In this document: positions 32,927-42,117 of the stretch, one piece after another
Layout of the letters: the number at the start of each line of letters is the position of its first letter
Numbering within the stretch: the first letter of the stretch is position 1
Origin: Micromonospora carbonacea
GTDB taxonomy: Bacteria; Actinomycetota; Actinomycetes; Mycobacteriales; Micromonosporaceae
DNA: 64,000 nucleotides
NCBI RefSeq assembly: GCF_014205165.1
Contig: NZ_JACHMZ010000001.1
Location: 6,802,501-6,866,500 of the forward strand
Direction of reading: 5' to 3'
The notes under the pieces: generated by a model
What the model was told of the DNA's origin: nothing
Database searches by the model: none
What the model saw: the letters and a program-made list of their open reading frames with translations, nothing else
Program-made: the position numbers and the translations under genes

Positions 32927-33428
32927 GTCTCACCTCTCGTGAGCCGATCCGGGCTTCCTCGTTTCCTTTGTCTGGTTGAACGGCTAGCTTGCCGGTCGGC
33001 AATGGCCAGTCGCCGAGAACGTGGACGACGCGACACGCCGACGGAAGCATGGGATCCGTTTTCCGCAACGCGCTGTCCACCTCACGAGCCCGGGTTGCAG
33101 GTCGGGCTGGAGTGCTGTTCGCTGGTTCGTCACAGTCTGATTCCTCCGGCGTGGACTATCTCAGTCAGGCCCGGCAGGGGACCGGAATTCGACGTTGTGG
33201 TGACATGAACCCTGCAAGCCGAACTGTCGGATAGCTGACTTTGTGGCTGTGGGGTGCCAAGCTCCAGCTCCGACCTAACGTCTGCGATGTCCGAGCCACT
33301 GTCCCCGACGAGGCGAAGACGGCCGGCCGGTCGGGCCAGGCGCCGATGCGAACCCTTGATCGGCCGGTCCGCATCGGCGGGACACGGGACCACGGTACGG
33401 GGTACGGCCGCGAGCGGAGGAGGCGCGC
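32927..33428. other. Intergenic, no gene seen
   Basis: About 500 bases upstream of AraC and of the degenerate lasso fragment. No credible ORF, RNA or terminator. It may hold the AraC promoter and the decayed 5' part of the cyclase copy. Confidence 0.35.
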
Positions 33429-33923
33429 ATGGGCAGCGTCGAGCCGGCGACGGCCCTGCACCGGGCTGTGGTCCACCACCCTGCCGGTGGCGCGGCGCAG
33501 CGCTGGCGGGCCGGCGGGCGGGCCGTGCTGGCGCTGCTGCGCCGGGGCACCTGGCGGTTCACCGACGCGCCCCGCGCCCGGGAGGCGCCCTGGCAAGCAA
33601 AGATCATTGCCGGGTTGGGCCTGGCCCGGCAGGCGCGGCGCGCGTTCGACGCCGAGCAGCGCGCCGCGCCGCGCCGGCTGGCCGCCCGGATCGTCCGGCA
33701 CCTGCGCCGCCGTGACCTGACCATGACCCACACGACGACCCGGGAGTTGGTGTGCGCCTGGGACGGCGGCGGGGTCGACGGCTCGCTGGTCGACGTAGAG
33801 GCGCTGCGCCGGGAGTGGTCCCGCTGGCCGTTCGACTCGCGCACGGCGGCGCTGGTGCAGCAGGTGTGGCTGGCCGGCCTGTCGACCGCGCCGGGGCAAT
33901 CCGATCTGGAGGCACCGAGATGA
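33429..33923 (+). pseudogene. Remnant of a lasso-peptide cyclase (asparagine-synthetase-like)
   Basis: 164 codons that match two separated parts of the intact cyclase at 40086-41243. AARIVRHLRRRDLTMT corresponds to ADRIAWHLRRRDLRIT, and TTRELVCAWDGGGVDGSLVD with SRTAALVQQVWLAG corresponds to TREFVRGWDGGGVDTSVVD and TSGLVQHLWLRQ. About 90 residues between these blocks, and the whole PP-loop half, are missing. It cannot be an active enzyme. It keeps the ATGA overlap with the downstream B1 gene, mirroring the main cluster. Confidence 0.75.
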
Positions 33924-34201
33924 ACAGCGACGAGTCCATCGTGTACAAGGTCCGGGGCGACCGGGTCGCGTGGCGGATCAGCGGCGACGAGACGGTGCTG
34001 CTGGACACCGGGCGGTCCGTCTACTTCGCGCTGGACCGCTGCGCCACCTCGCTCTGGCCGCACCTGGTGGCGGGGGCAACCGCCGCGCAACTGGCCGAGG
34101 TGCTCGCCGGGCAGGCCGCGGTGCAACGGGATCGAGCGGCGGCCGACGTGCGGTCGTTCCTGGCCGATCTGGAGGCCGCTGAACTGCTCGAACGCATCTG
34201 A
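33920..34201 (+). CDS. Lasso-peptide B1 / PqqD-like RiPP recognition element
   Basis: 93 residues, intact. The segment YKVRGDRVAWRISGDETVLL, then DTGRSVYFALDRCATSLWPH and a helical tail ending ADLEAAELLERI, is the PqqD/RRE winged-helix layout. The protein binds the leader of a RiPP precursor and presents it to the B2 protease. ATG 33920 overlaps the stop of the cyclase remnant (ATGA). It is the only intact B1 in the window; the copy in the main lasso cluster (39921-40089) is destroyed, so this gene may serve that cluster in trans (inference). Confidence 0.8.
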   Translation: MNSDESIVYKVRGDRVAWRISGDETVLLDTGRSVYFALDRCATSLWPHLVAGATAAQLAEVLAGQAAVQRDRAAADVRSFLADLEAAELLERI

Positions 34202-34204
34202 CCC

Positions 34205-34447
34205 GGGCGGCGGGCTACGGCAGCCAGCGCGCTGGGACAGGCCGGCGCGGGATCTCCGCCAGTTCGTGCCGGTGCGGGTCCGGGGCGCGTCGAGCCACGC
34301 GTCGGCGTGGAAGCGGGCGTCGGGCGCGCTGACGCCGATCACCACGGCACGCAGCACCGGTGCCCCGCGTACCTGCGTTGGCGGACCGGCGCGCTCTCTC
34401 CAGTCAGCCATGACGCCGCCGCGCGGCCCGCAGTTCCCAGCGCACAT
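34205..34447 (-). pseudogene. Remnant of a lasso-peptide B2 protease
   Basis: On the minus strand VLRAVVIGVSAPDARFHADA followed by WLDAPRT matches RTLVIGVTAPSTGFHAHAWLDGDPDPHR of the intact B2 at 39409-39945, including the catalytic His. The Cys-containing N-terminal half is missing or frameshifted (only scattered similarity up to about 34520). Its orientation towards the B1/cyclase fragments is the same as in the main cluster, showing that 33429-34447 is a reduced inverted copy of that region. Confidence 0.65.
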
Positions 34448-34519
34448 GGCGTCCGACGGGCGTGCCGCCGACCCGCGCCGCGTACGCCCGCAGCAGGCCC
34501 CACCGGTCGCGACGCGCTG

Positions 34520-34865
34520 CGGCGAATGGTAGCCAGCTCAGCTTGAAGCAAGGCCAACGGGTCCTTTCAGTGAGGAATACCCGCCTGTCTAGTGAGCCCT
34601 AAGAACGCCACTTAATAACTGCCAGGAATATGGACAAGCGCCCATCTCATAGTGCTATAGAGATATAGCACCGAATTGATGTTATTCGAGTATTTGTCGT
34701 GTTCGGACGAGCATCGTCACGGCGCGCGTGACCACGGCGTCGGCCAGCCCCACAGCGACGTGACCACTGGTCGGCCTCCCTTCCCGCGCGCCCAGTCCCC
34801 GTCGGTAGACCTCGGGCACCGGCCGTCGCGCGCTCGCCCCGGCCGGTGTCCAGCTAGGAGCACCC
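34520..34865. promoter_or_regulatory. AT-richer leader region of the FN3 protein gene
   Basis: About 345 bases without a gene. The part 34595-34700 is clearly AT-rich for this genome (TATAGAGATATAGCA near 34656) and probably holds the promoter of the secreted-protein gene. TAGGAG stands 7 bases before its ATG. Confidence 0.35.
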
Positions 34866-37547
34866 ATGTCCCTGTCGCACCGCCTCCGCCGGCTGGCCGC
34901 CCCGACGGTCATCCTCGCCCTCGTGGTGTCCGCCCTGGCGACGGCACCCGCCTCCGCCCGCGACCCGGTCCGCGAGCGGGCCGCGCCCGCCGCGGCGACG
35001 CAACCGGCCACCCCGGTCACACCGATCGCCAAGCCGGCGGCGAAGCCCGTCAAGCCGGCCGCACCCGCGAAGCCCAATGCCGCCCGCAAGGGCGGCCGGG
35101 CCGTGGTGACCTGGAAGGCCCCCGACGACCACGGCAGCAAGCTCACCGGGTACGTGGTGACCCCCTACCGCGACGGCAAGGCGCAGCCGGCGAAGTCCTT
35201 CGACGCGTCGAAGACCAGCCGCCAGCTCACCGGCCTGCGCTCTGGCGGCACGTACACCTTCACCGTCGCCGCGCGCAACGCGGCCGGGACCGGGCCGGCG
35301 AGCCCGCGTTCCCGCGCCGCCGGGCCGCTGGCCCTGCCGTCCGCGCCGACCGTCATCGCCGTCTTCGCCAACAGCGTCGGCGCGACGCTGAGCTGGACCC
35401 CGGGCCCCGACGGCGGCTCCCCGGTCACCAACTGGGTGATCACCCCCTACATCGGCGGCGTGCGACAGCCCGCCCAGACCCTCGGCCCCGCCACCACCGG
35501 CGTCGTCACCGGCCTCACCCCCAGCGTCACCTACCGGTTCACCGTGGCCGCCCGCACCGCCGAGGGCACCGGGCCGGAGTCACCGCTGTCCCCGGCGGTG
35601 ACCACCAACGTCTCGCCCACCCTGGCGTTCCCCGTCCCGGAGCCGGGCGCCGTGGGCGTCGCCTACGTGGCCGCCCTGGACGTCACCCGCGGCGTCCCGC
35701 CGTTCGTCTGGTCTGTCCAGTCGGGCAGCCTCCCGCCGGGGTTGACCATCCGCCCCCACGACGGCACCCTCTCCGGCATCCCGACCGCCGCCGGCACCTA
35801 CCCGCTCGTGGTCCGGGTCGTCGACGCGGCCGGCAACTACGGCTCCCGGCTGATCGTGCTCACCATCAACCGGGCCCCCAGACTGGAGAACCCGGCACCG
35901 CCGCTCGGCGAGGTCGGCGCGGTCTACACCGACCAACTCCTCGTCGTCGGCGGGACCGCGCCCTTCGCCTGGTCCGTGGTCGAGGGCACGCTGCCCCCGG
36001 GGCTGACCCTGGACCCGGCCAGCGGGCTGCTCTCTGGCACGCCCACCGCGGCCGGGGCCTACCCCGTGACGATCCGGGTCACCGACGCGTTCGGCCTCAC
36101 CGACACCCAGAGCTTCCGGATCCTCATCCAGGCGGCCAGCATCGTGACGCTGACCTCCGAAGCCTTCGTCGCCAACTTCGGCAGCCCGGTCGCCTTCAAG
36201 GTGGCGATCGGCCCCGGCGTCGCCGAGGGCACGGTCACCCTGGTCGACGTCCTGCCCAACGGCACCGACGCTCCGATCGGCACCTTCCCGGTGGTGTTCA
36301 ACGCCTCCGAGTTCCAGGTGCAGATGCCCGCGTTCGGGCTCAACCGGTTCCGGGTCCAGTACGACAGCACCAACACCAACGCGGTCGTCAACTCCAACAC
36401 GGTCACCGTTGACGTGCGGGCCGTGCCGGGGCAGCTCATGCTGAGCCAGTTCGCCCAGTCCGGCGTCAACGGCCCCGCCGACCAGTTCGTCGCGGTGATC
36501 AACACGACGTCGATCGACGTGCCCATCGCCGGCTTCCGGATCGAGGCCCCGGGCGGGTTCACGATCACCGTGCCGCGAAGCGCCCGGCCGGTGGCGCCGG
36601 CACACGGCTACCTGATCGCCGCCCCCGACTACTCGCTGCCCGACATCGAGCCCGACCTCGTCGTCCCGTCCCTCGGGACCGGCGGAGGCTTCCGGGTGAT
36701 CGCCTCCGACGTCCCCGGCACCGTGGTGGACAGGGCCGGCTCGGCACCCGGCTTCTACGAGGGCACCCCACTGCCCGCGTTCACCAGCCCGCCCTTCGTC
36801 ACGCACGCCTGGTCCCGGTTGCGGGTCAACGGTCAACCGCAGGACACCGACGACAACAACGTCGACCTCAAGCTGGTGGCCACCGTCTACGGGCCGATCA
36901 ACGGGGTGCCGTCCGCGCTCGGCGCCCCGTCACCGCGCAACGCCCTGGGCGCCTACCAGCAGAACCACATCGTCCAGTCCACCCCGCTCGATCCGGACAT
37001 GCCCATCTCCTCCGCGCCCAACCGGGTGGTCAACGGAAACCGCCTGACACTGCGGTTCGCCCTCACCAACCGGGGTGCCACACCCGTCAGCCAGGCCCGG
37101 ATCCGGATCACCTCGCTCAGCCAGGCCAACGGCGCGCCGAGGCCGGGCGACCCGAGCCCGCCACCGCCACACGGCAACCTACGGGTCATCAACCCGACCA
37201 CGCCCACCACCGAGGTCACGCTGACCAACGGCCAGACCGTCCTCGTCAACAACCTGTCGCTGAACCTGCCGTCCACCTACCCGCCCGGCGGTGGCCTGTA
37301 CAGCCTGCTGGCGGTCCCGATCGCCTTCGGTGGCCTCGGCCCCGGCAAGACGATCTACGTCTCGCTGACCTTCGCCACCGACACCCCGGGACCGTACTGG
37401 GTCGGCTGGGACGTCGACGCCCTCGTCAGCTCCCCGCCGTCGACCGCTGCGAAGGTGGCCGGTGCCACGAAGAAGAAGATCAAGCCGGCCGGGCCCATGA
37501 CCGGCCCGTTCCACCAGGGCGGTTTCCGCAGCGGCACGCTGCGCTGA
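34866..37547 (+). CDS. Secreted multidomain FN3 / Ig-like / lamin-tail-like protein
   Basis: 893 residues. A Sec signal peptide ends near TAPASA (residue 31). A Pro/Ala/Lys linker is followed by two fibronectin type III domains (about 75-160 and 165-245). Next come two putative Ig domains of the He_PIG type, each with the WSV..G.LPPGL...G.LSGTPT.AG.Y signature (about 255-335 and 345-430). After an Ig-like beta domain there is a lamin-tail-like segment (LMLSQFAQSGVNGPADQFVA) near 520-620 and a C-terminal beta region. No sortase or membrane anchor is visible. Likely an adhesion or cell-surface scaffold; substrate unknown. It lies between the two inverted lasso regions. Confidence 0.82.
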   Translation: MSLSHRLRRLAAPTVILALVVSALATAPASARDPVRERAAPAAATQPATPVTPIAKPAAKPVKPAAPAKPNAARKGGRAVVTWKAPDDHGSKLTGYVVTPYRDGKAQPAKSFDASKTSRQLTGLRSGGTYTFTVAARNAAGTGPASPRSRAAGPLALPSAPTVIAVFANSVGATLSWTPGPDGGSPVTNWVITPYIGGVRQPAQTLGPATTGVVTGLTPSVTYRFTVAARTAEGTGPESPLSPAVTTNVSPTLAFPVPEPGAVGVAYVAALDVTRGVPPFVWSVQSGSLPPGLTIRPHDGTLSGIPTAAGTYPLVVRVVDAAGNYGSRLIVLTINRAPRLENPAPPLGEVGAVYTDQLLVVGGTAPFAWSVVEGTLPPGLTLDPASGLLSGTPTAAGAYPVTIRVTDAFGLTDTQSFRILIQAASIVTLTSEAFVANFGSPVAFKVAIGPGVAEGTVTLVDVLPNGTDAPIGTFPVVFNASEFQVQMPAFGLNRFRVQYDSTNTNAVVNSNTVTVDVRAVPGQLMLSQFAQSGVNGPADQFVAVINTTSIDVPIAGFRIEAPGGFTITVPRSARPVAPAHGYLIAAPDYSLPDIEPDLVVPSLGTGGGFRVIASDVPGTVVDRAGSAPGFYEGTPLPAFTSPPFVTHAWSRLRVNGQPQDTDDNNVDLKLVATVYGPINGVPSALGAPSPRNALGAYQQNHIVQSTPLDPDMPISSAPNRVVNGNRLTLRFALTNRGATPVSQARIRITSLSQANGAPRPGDPSPPPPHGNLRVINPTTPTTEVTLTNGQTVLVNNLSLNLPSTYPPGGGLYSLLAVPIAFGGLGPGKTIYVSLTFATDTPGPYWVGWDVDALVSSPPSTAAKVAGATKKKIKPAGPMTGPFHQGGFRSGTLR

Positions 37548-37644
37548 CCGGCCACGGGCACCGGAGGTGCGGGCGGCACGACGTCGCGCCGCCCGCACCC
37601 CCGGCCCACCCCGACCACGACCGAGAAGAAGCGGAGAACACGAC

Positions 37645-38490
37645 ATGCGGCTGTCCGGGCGTTTCGCCTACGGCCTGCGGGTGCACGGGCTCGACGGGGT
37701 GCCCGAGCTGCCACCCGCCCACCCCGGCGACGACCTGCCCCAGGTCCGGATCCGGCAGGTCACCGACGGGCCGCCGCCCGCCCCCGTCACCCTCAACCAC
37801 CGGTACGGCGCCCGGCCGCTGGCCGACGGCTGCCGGCACCTCGCCGTCGACCGGGCCCGCCGCACCGCCACCTTCCACGGCCCGCCGCTCACCGCCGACC
37901 TGCTCGCCCACCCGTACCTCGCCCCGGTCGCCACCGCGTTCAACCGGTGGGCCGGCCGGGAGACCTTCCACGCCGGCGGGTTCTGCGGCGGCGGCCGGGG
38001 CTGGGCGGTCGCCGGCCCCCGTACCGCCGGCAAGAGCAGCCTGCTCGCGGCCCTCGCCGACCGCGCGGTGCCGGTGCTCGCCGACGACGTCCTCGCCGTC
38101 GACGGCCGCGACACCTTCGCCGGGCCGCGCTGCATCGACCTGCGCGCGCCGGTGCCCGGCACGGCCCTGCCCCTGCGCCGCGCCCGCGACGGCACCCGGA
38201 TCCGCGTGCCGCTGCCGCCCGTGCCCCACCGGATGCCGCTGGGCGGCTGGTTCTTCCTGCACTGGGGCGACGCCCTCCGGCTCGACCCGGTGCCCCCCAC
38301 CGAACTGCTCGCCCGGCTCGCCGCCTGGCGCTCCTGGCGCGAGCTGCCCACCGACCCGGCCACCCTGCTGACCCTCGCGGCCCTGCCGGCGTGGCACCTC
38401 ACCCGCCCCCGCGACTGGGCCGCCCTCGACGACGTGTGCCGGCTCCTGGAGTCCGTCACCACCACGGCTCCGGAGCTGGTCGCGCCATGA
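37645..38490 (+). CDS. HPr-kinase-like protein of the lasso cluster
   Basis: 281 residues. The P-loop WAVAGPRTAGKSSLLAALA is near 127-145 and an acidic strand VPVLADDVLAVDG follows, the HprK fold. In other lasso clusters homologous kinases phosphorylate the C-terminal Ser side chain of the precursor. The predicted core here has Ser at positions 13 and 16 of 17. ATG 37645 with GGAG 9 bases upstream. The 3' end overlaps the nucleotidyltransferase gene by 4 bases (ATGA). Confidence 0.75.
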   Translation: MRLSGRFAYGLRVHGLDGVPELPPAHPGDDLPQVRIRQVTDGPPPAPVTLNHRYGARPLADGCRHLAVDRARRTATFHGPPLTADLLAHPYLAPVATAFNRWAGRETFHAGGFCGGGRGWAVAGPRTAGKSSLLAALADRAVPVLADDVLAVDGRDTFAGPRCIDLRAPVPGTALPLRRARDGTRIRVPLPPVPHRMPLGGWFFLHWGDALRLDPVPPTELLARLAAWRSWRELPTDPATLLTLAALPAWHLTRPRDWAALDDVCRLLESVTTTAPELVAP

Positions 38491-39416
38491 CCCTGCCCGC
38501 CGCGCTGTACTGCCTGGCCCTCGACGAGACCGCCGCCGCCACCCACGCCGCCCTGCGCGACCGGGGCGTCGACAGCATCCTGCTCAAGGGAGCAGGGCTG
38601 GCCCGCCGACTCGGCGTCGAACGCACCTACGGCGACGTCGACCTGCTGGTCGACCCGGCCCGCTTCACCACCGCCGAGGAGGCGCTCGGCGACCTCGGCT
38701 ACCGGGTGGAGATCCCTGGTGCCCGCCCCGACGACTGGGCACACTGGCACGAACGGCTGTGGCGGGCCCCCAGCCCGGGCGGGCTGGCCGTCGACCTGCA
38801 CCGGGGTTTCCACGGCGTCGGCGACCCCGCCGCCTTCTGGGCAGCGCTGTGGGCGGACGCCGAGCCGATGCCGCTCGCGGGCCGCACGGTCGCCGTGCCG
38901 TCCGCCGCCGCGGCGGCGCTGCTGGTCGCGCTACACGCCGCGCACCCGGGCGGCTCCCCACGCCCCCGCACCGACCTGGACCTGGCGGTACGGGTGTTCG
39001 ACGCCGGCACCTGGTGGGCCGCCGCCGCCCTCGCCGGGGCGACCGGCGCGACCCGGACCTTCGCCTTCGGGCTGCGCCTGACCCCCGCCGGAGGCGAGCT
39101 GGCCCGGCGGCTGGCCCTGCCGACGGCCACCTCGGCGCTGCACCGCCTCCTCCACGGGCAGGGCGCGCCGGCGGCGTACCAGCTCGCCCGGGCCGCCGAA
39201 CTGCCGGCCACCCGCGACCGGCTCGCCTACCTGGCCCGGCGGCTGGCCCCCTCCCCTGCCGCGATGCGCCACAGCCGGGCCATCGCCCGCCGGGGCCGGT
39301 CCGGGCTCGCCCTGGCCTACCTGCTCCGCTTCGCGCGGGCCGGCTGGCAGGTGTCCCGGGCGATTCCCGAGTACCGCCGCGCCGCCCGCCTGGCCCGCCG
39401 GCCCTCCGGTGACTGA
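38487..39416 (+). CDS. Nucleotidyltransferase-family protein of the lasso cluster
   Basis: 309 residues. SILLKGAGLARRL followed by YGDVDLLVDPARF is the Gly..D-x-D signature of the NTP_transf_5 type of nucleotidyltransferase. Members occur beside HprK-like kinases in lasso clusters and have been linked to further modification of the phosphorylated peptide; the exact reaction here is unknown. Coupled to the kinase (ATGA) and overlapping the B2 start by 8 bases. Confidence 0.75.
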   Translation: MTLPAALYCLALDETAAATHAALRDRGVDSILLKGAGLARRLGVERTYGDVDLLVDPARFTTAEEALGDLGYRVEIPGARPDDWAHWHERLWRAPSPGGLAVDLHRGFHGVGDPAAFWAALWADAEPMPLAGRTVAVPSAAAAALLVALHAAHPGGSPRPRTDLDLAVRVFDAGTWWAAAALAGATGATRTFAFGLRLTPAGGELARRLALPTATSALHRLLHGQGAPAAYQLARAAELPATRDRLAYLARRLAPSPAAMRHSRAIARRGRSGLALAYLLRFARAGWQVSRAIPEYRRAARLARRPSGD

Positions 39417-39945
39417 CCGCCACCGCCCAACGCTCTCCCGGCGGCTGTCCCTGGTGCTGGGGCCGCCGCTGCGGCTGCTGCGCCGGCACGGCCCGCACGG
39501 CCTGCGCGTCGCGGCCTGGACGGTCCGGGCCCGTCGCCGCGTCCGCCGGCAGGTCGCCCACGGCGGCCTCGACGCCGTCCGCCCGCCCGCCCCACCGCCC
39601 GGCCCGGACGCCGACCGCGAGGTGGTGCTCGCGGCGCTGCGCCGCACCGGCGCGAACTGCCTGGAGCGGTCCCTGGTGCTGCAACGCTGGGACGCCGCCC
39701 ACTGGGTCCCGCGCACCCTGGTCATCGGGGTGACCGCGCCCAGCACCGGCTTCCACGCCCACGCCTGGCTCGACGGCGACCCCGACCCGCACCGGGCGGG
39801 AATGAACGAACTGCTGCGCCGTCCGCCGGACCCCGGCTGGCTGCCCGACGCTGACGAGCCCGGGGCCGACCCTTCCCGCTCCGGACGCGCCCGGCGGCGG
39901 GCCCACGCAAGCGAGCCGGGTCAGGCCCGCTCGACCAGGCCGTAA
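39409..39945 (+). CDS. Lasso-peptide B2 transglutaminase-like leader protease
   Basis: 178 residues. The catalytic Cys is in RRTGANCLERSLVLQRWDAA and the His-Asp part is IGVTAPSTGFHAHAWLDGD, a complete Cys-His-Asp set. It removes the leader from the precursor after B1 delivers it. The GTG start lies inside the preceding gene. The C-terminal 40 residues are Arg/Pro-rich and probably read into sequence that belonged to the decayed B1 gene on the other strand, so the natural end may have been shifted. Confidence 0.85.
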   Translation: MTDRHRPTLSRRLSLVLGPPLRLLRRHGPHGLRVAAWTVRARRRVRRQVAHGGLDAVRPPAPPPGPDADREVVLAALRRTGANCLERSLVLQRWDAAHWVPRTLVIGVTAPSTGFHAHAWLDGDPDPHRAGMNELLRRPPDPGWLPDADEPGADPSRSGRARRRAHASEPGQARSTRP

Positions 39946-40089
39946 CCGTCCAGCAGCCCGCCGGCTGGGTCCAGACCGAAGTGGACGGACTCCCGGGCGC
40001 CAGCACCACGATCCTTCTCACCGGCCCTGCCGCCAGGCCGCCCGCTGCGGCACCACCCGCTAGACGACGCTGGGCTGCTGGGCGCTCAC
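39921..40089 (-). pseudogene. Destroyed B1 (RRE) gene of the main lasso cluster
   Basis: The GTG at 40089 overlaps the cyclase stop exactly as expected for B1 (GTGA), and the frame reads VSAQQPSVV and then an amber stop after nine codons. In a different frame, ARESVHFGLDPAG corresponds to GRSVYFALDRCA of the intact B1, and LLDGYGLVERA to its C-terminal ELLERI. The middle of about 40 residues is deleted. So it carries a stop, a frameshift and a deletion. No function can remain. The intact paralogue lies at 33920-34201. Confidence 0.7.
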
Positions 40090-41243
40090 GAGGGCACCTC
40101 CGTGCCGCCGCCGACCACCGGACGCACCGACGGCCCCGGTGGATTCTGCCTCAACCACAGGTGCTGTACGAGCCCGGACGTGCACTCCGGCACCGGCCAG
40201 CGGGCCCACACCGCACGCAGGCGGCCCGGGTCGACCACGCTGGTGTCGACGCCGCCGCCGTCCCAGCCGCGTACGAACTCGCGGGTCGGCGCGCGCAGGA
40301 ACACCTCCAGGAAGTGTGCCTTGGCCCGGGGCGCGATCACGACGGCGGGCAGCTCACCGGTGGCGATCCCGGCGAGCAGCTCGGCCCGGGGCGGGCGTTT
40401 CCGCCGGCCGGCCCAGCCGACGAGCGCGGCGACGAACGTCGGGTCGAGCAACGGGTGCCCGACCGCCACGTCGTGGTCGTCGGCGACCAGATCGAAGCTG
40501 GCCATGGTAATCCGCAGGTCTCGACGGCGCAGATGCCAGGCGATCCGATCAGCCAGCCGGTCCGGCTCGGCGCGCTGTTCGGCACGGTGCGTCCGCAGGA
40601 TCTCGTTGGCCGCCTCACGCCGCAGCCAGGGGAAGACCTCGGCGCCCTGCCGATGGCTCCCCAGCAGCCGCGCGCGAACCCGCCCAGCCGTCCGGCGCAG
40701 GTACGCTGGCACCGATGCCGAGGCGGGCAGCCGCCACCCGGCGAGCACCTGGTCGCCGCCGACCCCGGTAAGCAGCGACCCACCGGCCGCCAGCTCGACG
40801 ATCGGCAGGTGTAGGTGCAGGTTCAGCGGATGCCGCAGGCCATAGCGGTGCAGGAAGCGGCCGGCCACCGGCCCGACCAGGTCCAGGTCATCGTCGGCGG
40901 TCAGCACCTGCCAGGTCCCGCGCAGGCCCAGCGCCCCGATCACCTCGTCCTGCCAGGACGACTCGTCCGCCCGGGGCGCGCCCCGGAACCGCCAGGTGAC
41001 CGGCACCGGGTCGGGTAGCCCCTCCCGGCGGGCGACCCGGGCGGCGACTGCGAGCACCAGCGAGGAGTCCAGTCCGCCGGAGAAGCTGAGCACACAGGGC
41101 GAACGGCGCAGCGCGGGCAGCACCGCCGCCTCCAGGGCGGCCAGCGGCGTCGTCGATTCGGCAGCCGGGGGTGGCGCGGGCGCGTCAGGGTCCACCCCCT
41201 GCACCAATCCGGTAGCCAGGTCGTACGCGGTGGGCCAGCGCAT
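40086..41243 (-). CDS. Asparagine-synthetase-like lasso cyclase, lacking the glutaminase domain
   Basis: 385 residues from ATG 41243 (GAGGTG upstream, 7 bases after the permease stop). The ATP pyrophosphatase loop CVLSFSGGLDSSLVLAV is at about residues 46-62, the second acidic site LLTGVGGDQVLAGW in the middle, and VIAPRAKAHFLEVFLRAPTR near the end. It would adenylate the Asp side chain and close the macrolactam. Usual lasso cyclases are near 600 residues with an N-terminal Ntn-type domain, which is absent here. Its upstream genes are precursor, ATPase and permease on the same strand. Confidence 0.82.
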   Translation of the reverse strand: MRWPTAYDLATGLVQGVDPDAPAPPPAAESTTPLAALEAAVLPALRRSPCVLSFSGGLDSSLVLAVAARVARREGLPDPVPVTWRFRGAPRADESSWQDEVIGALGLRGTWQVLTADDDLDLVGPVAGRFLHRYGLRHPLNLHLHLPIVELAAGGSLLTGVGGDQVLAGWRLPASASVPAYLRRTAGRVRARLLGSHRQGAEVFPWLRREAANEILRTHRAEQRAEPDRLADRIAWHLRRRDLRITMASFDLVADDHDVAVGHPLLDPTFVAALVGWAGRRKRPPRAELLAGIATGELPAVVIAPRAKAHFLEVFLRAPTREFVRGWDGGGVDTSVVDPGRLRAVWARWPVPECTSGLVQHLWLRQNPPGPSVRPVVGGGTEVPS

Positions 41244-41250
41244 GGTCACC

Positions 41251-42117
41251 TCAGTCCCGGTTGAGCGTGCCCCGGCGGCAGGCCAGGCGCAGCGACAGGT
41301 CGAAGAGCCAGAGCGATGCCGGCAGCAGCACCGCCGTGCCGGCGAGCAGGACGAGCAGGTCACCGGCCCACGGCTGCCCGGCCAGGGCGTGTCGCAGGCC
41401 GTCGAGGGCGATCCGGCTGGGCAGCGCGGCCGTCGCCCAGTCCGGCACTCCCGACAGCACCGCCACCGGGAAGTACGTGCCGGAGACGAACGAGAGCCCA
41501 ACGAGCAGGAGGCGGGCCACCAGGTCACCGCGGCCGAACGCCACAGTGAAAGCCATCAACCCGATACCGAGGGCAAGCATCGCCGCCGCCGAGGCCACGA
41601 GGATCAGCACCACCCCGGGCCACTCCGCTCGGCCGACGTGCAAGCCGAACACCAGGCCGAGTAGGGCGAGGTAGCAGCCGGAGCGCAGCAGCGCGAGCAG
41701 GAACGGGTAGCCCGCCATGCCGAGGGCGAGCAGCCACCTCGGCACCGGCTGGGTCACCAGCATCTCCAGGGTGCCGTCCCGCTGTTCCTGGCCCAACCGG
41801 GCGGTGACCTGGCTGGTGGCCGCCTGCACCACGAGCATGAACGTGATGCCGACCGCCACGAAGTCGAAGTAGCTGGGCGAGCCGGCAAGGGCACCGTCGG
41901 CGGGAACACTGAGCACCCGGGAGACCAGCAGGAAGACTGCCAGGTTGACGATGCCGAACGCCAGGTCGAGCGCCAGCGGCGGGACCAGGCGGCGGCGCTC
42001 GGCGAGGTCCCGTACGGCCAAGGCGCACAGCACCGCGAACGCGCTCGCCCGCTTGCCCGCGGCGGTCCCGGCGTCGGCCGGGTGGGCGACGCCGCCCGCC
42101 GCCAGCCCGGCTGTCAC
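41251..42117 (-). CDS. ABC-2 type transporter permease
   Basis: 288 residues with six predicted hydrophobic segments (for example LALDLAFGIVNLAVFLLVS, FVAVGITFMLVVQAATSQ, VVLILVASAAAMLALGIGL, LLVLLAGTAVLLPASLWLF) and the amphipathic QEQRDGTLEMLVTQPVPRW typical of ABC-2 permeases. With the overlapping ATPase it would export the mature lasso peptide and give immunity. GTG 42117 overlaps the ATPase stop (GTGA). Confidence 0.85.
   Translation of the reverse strand: MTAGLAAGGVAHPADAGTAAGKRASAFAVLCALAVRDLAERRRLVPPLALDLAFGIVNLAVFLLVSRVLSVPADGALAGSPSYFDFVAVGITFMLVVQAATSQVTARLGQEQRDGTLEMLVTQPVPRWLLALGMAGYPFLLALLRSGCYLALLGLVFGLHVGRAEWPGVVLILVASAAAMLALGIGLMAFTVAFGRGDLVARLLLVGLSFVSGTYFPVAVLSGVPDWATAALPSRIALDGLRHALAGQPWAGDLLVLLAGTAVLLPASLWLFDLSLRLACRRGTLNRD

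Noticed and set aside
35580..36836. 418-codon minus frame inside the FN3 protein gene
   Set aside because: Antisense frame of Gly/Asp/Arg composition; the plus-strand protein has clear domains.
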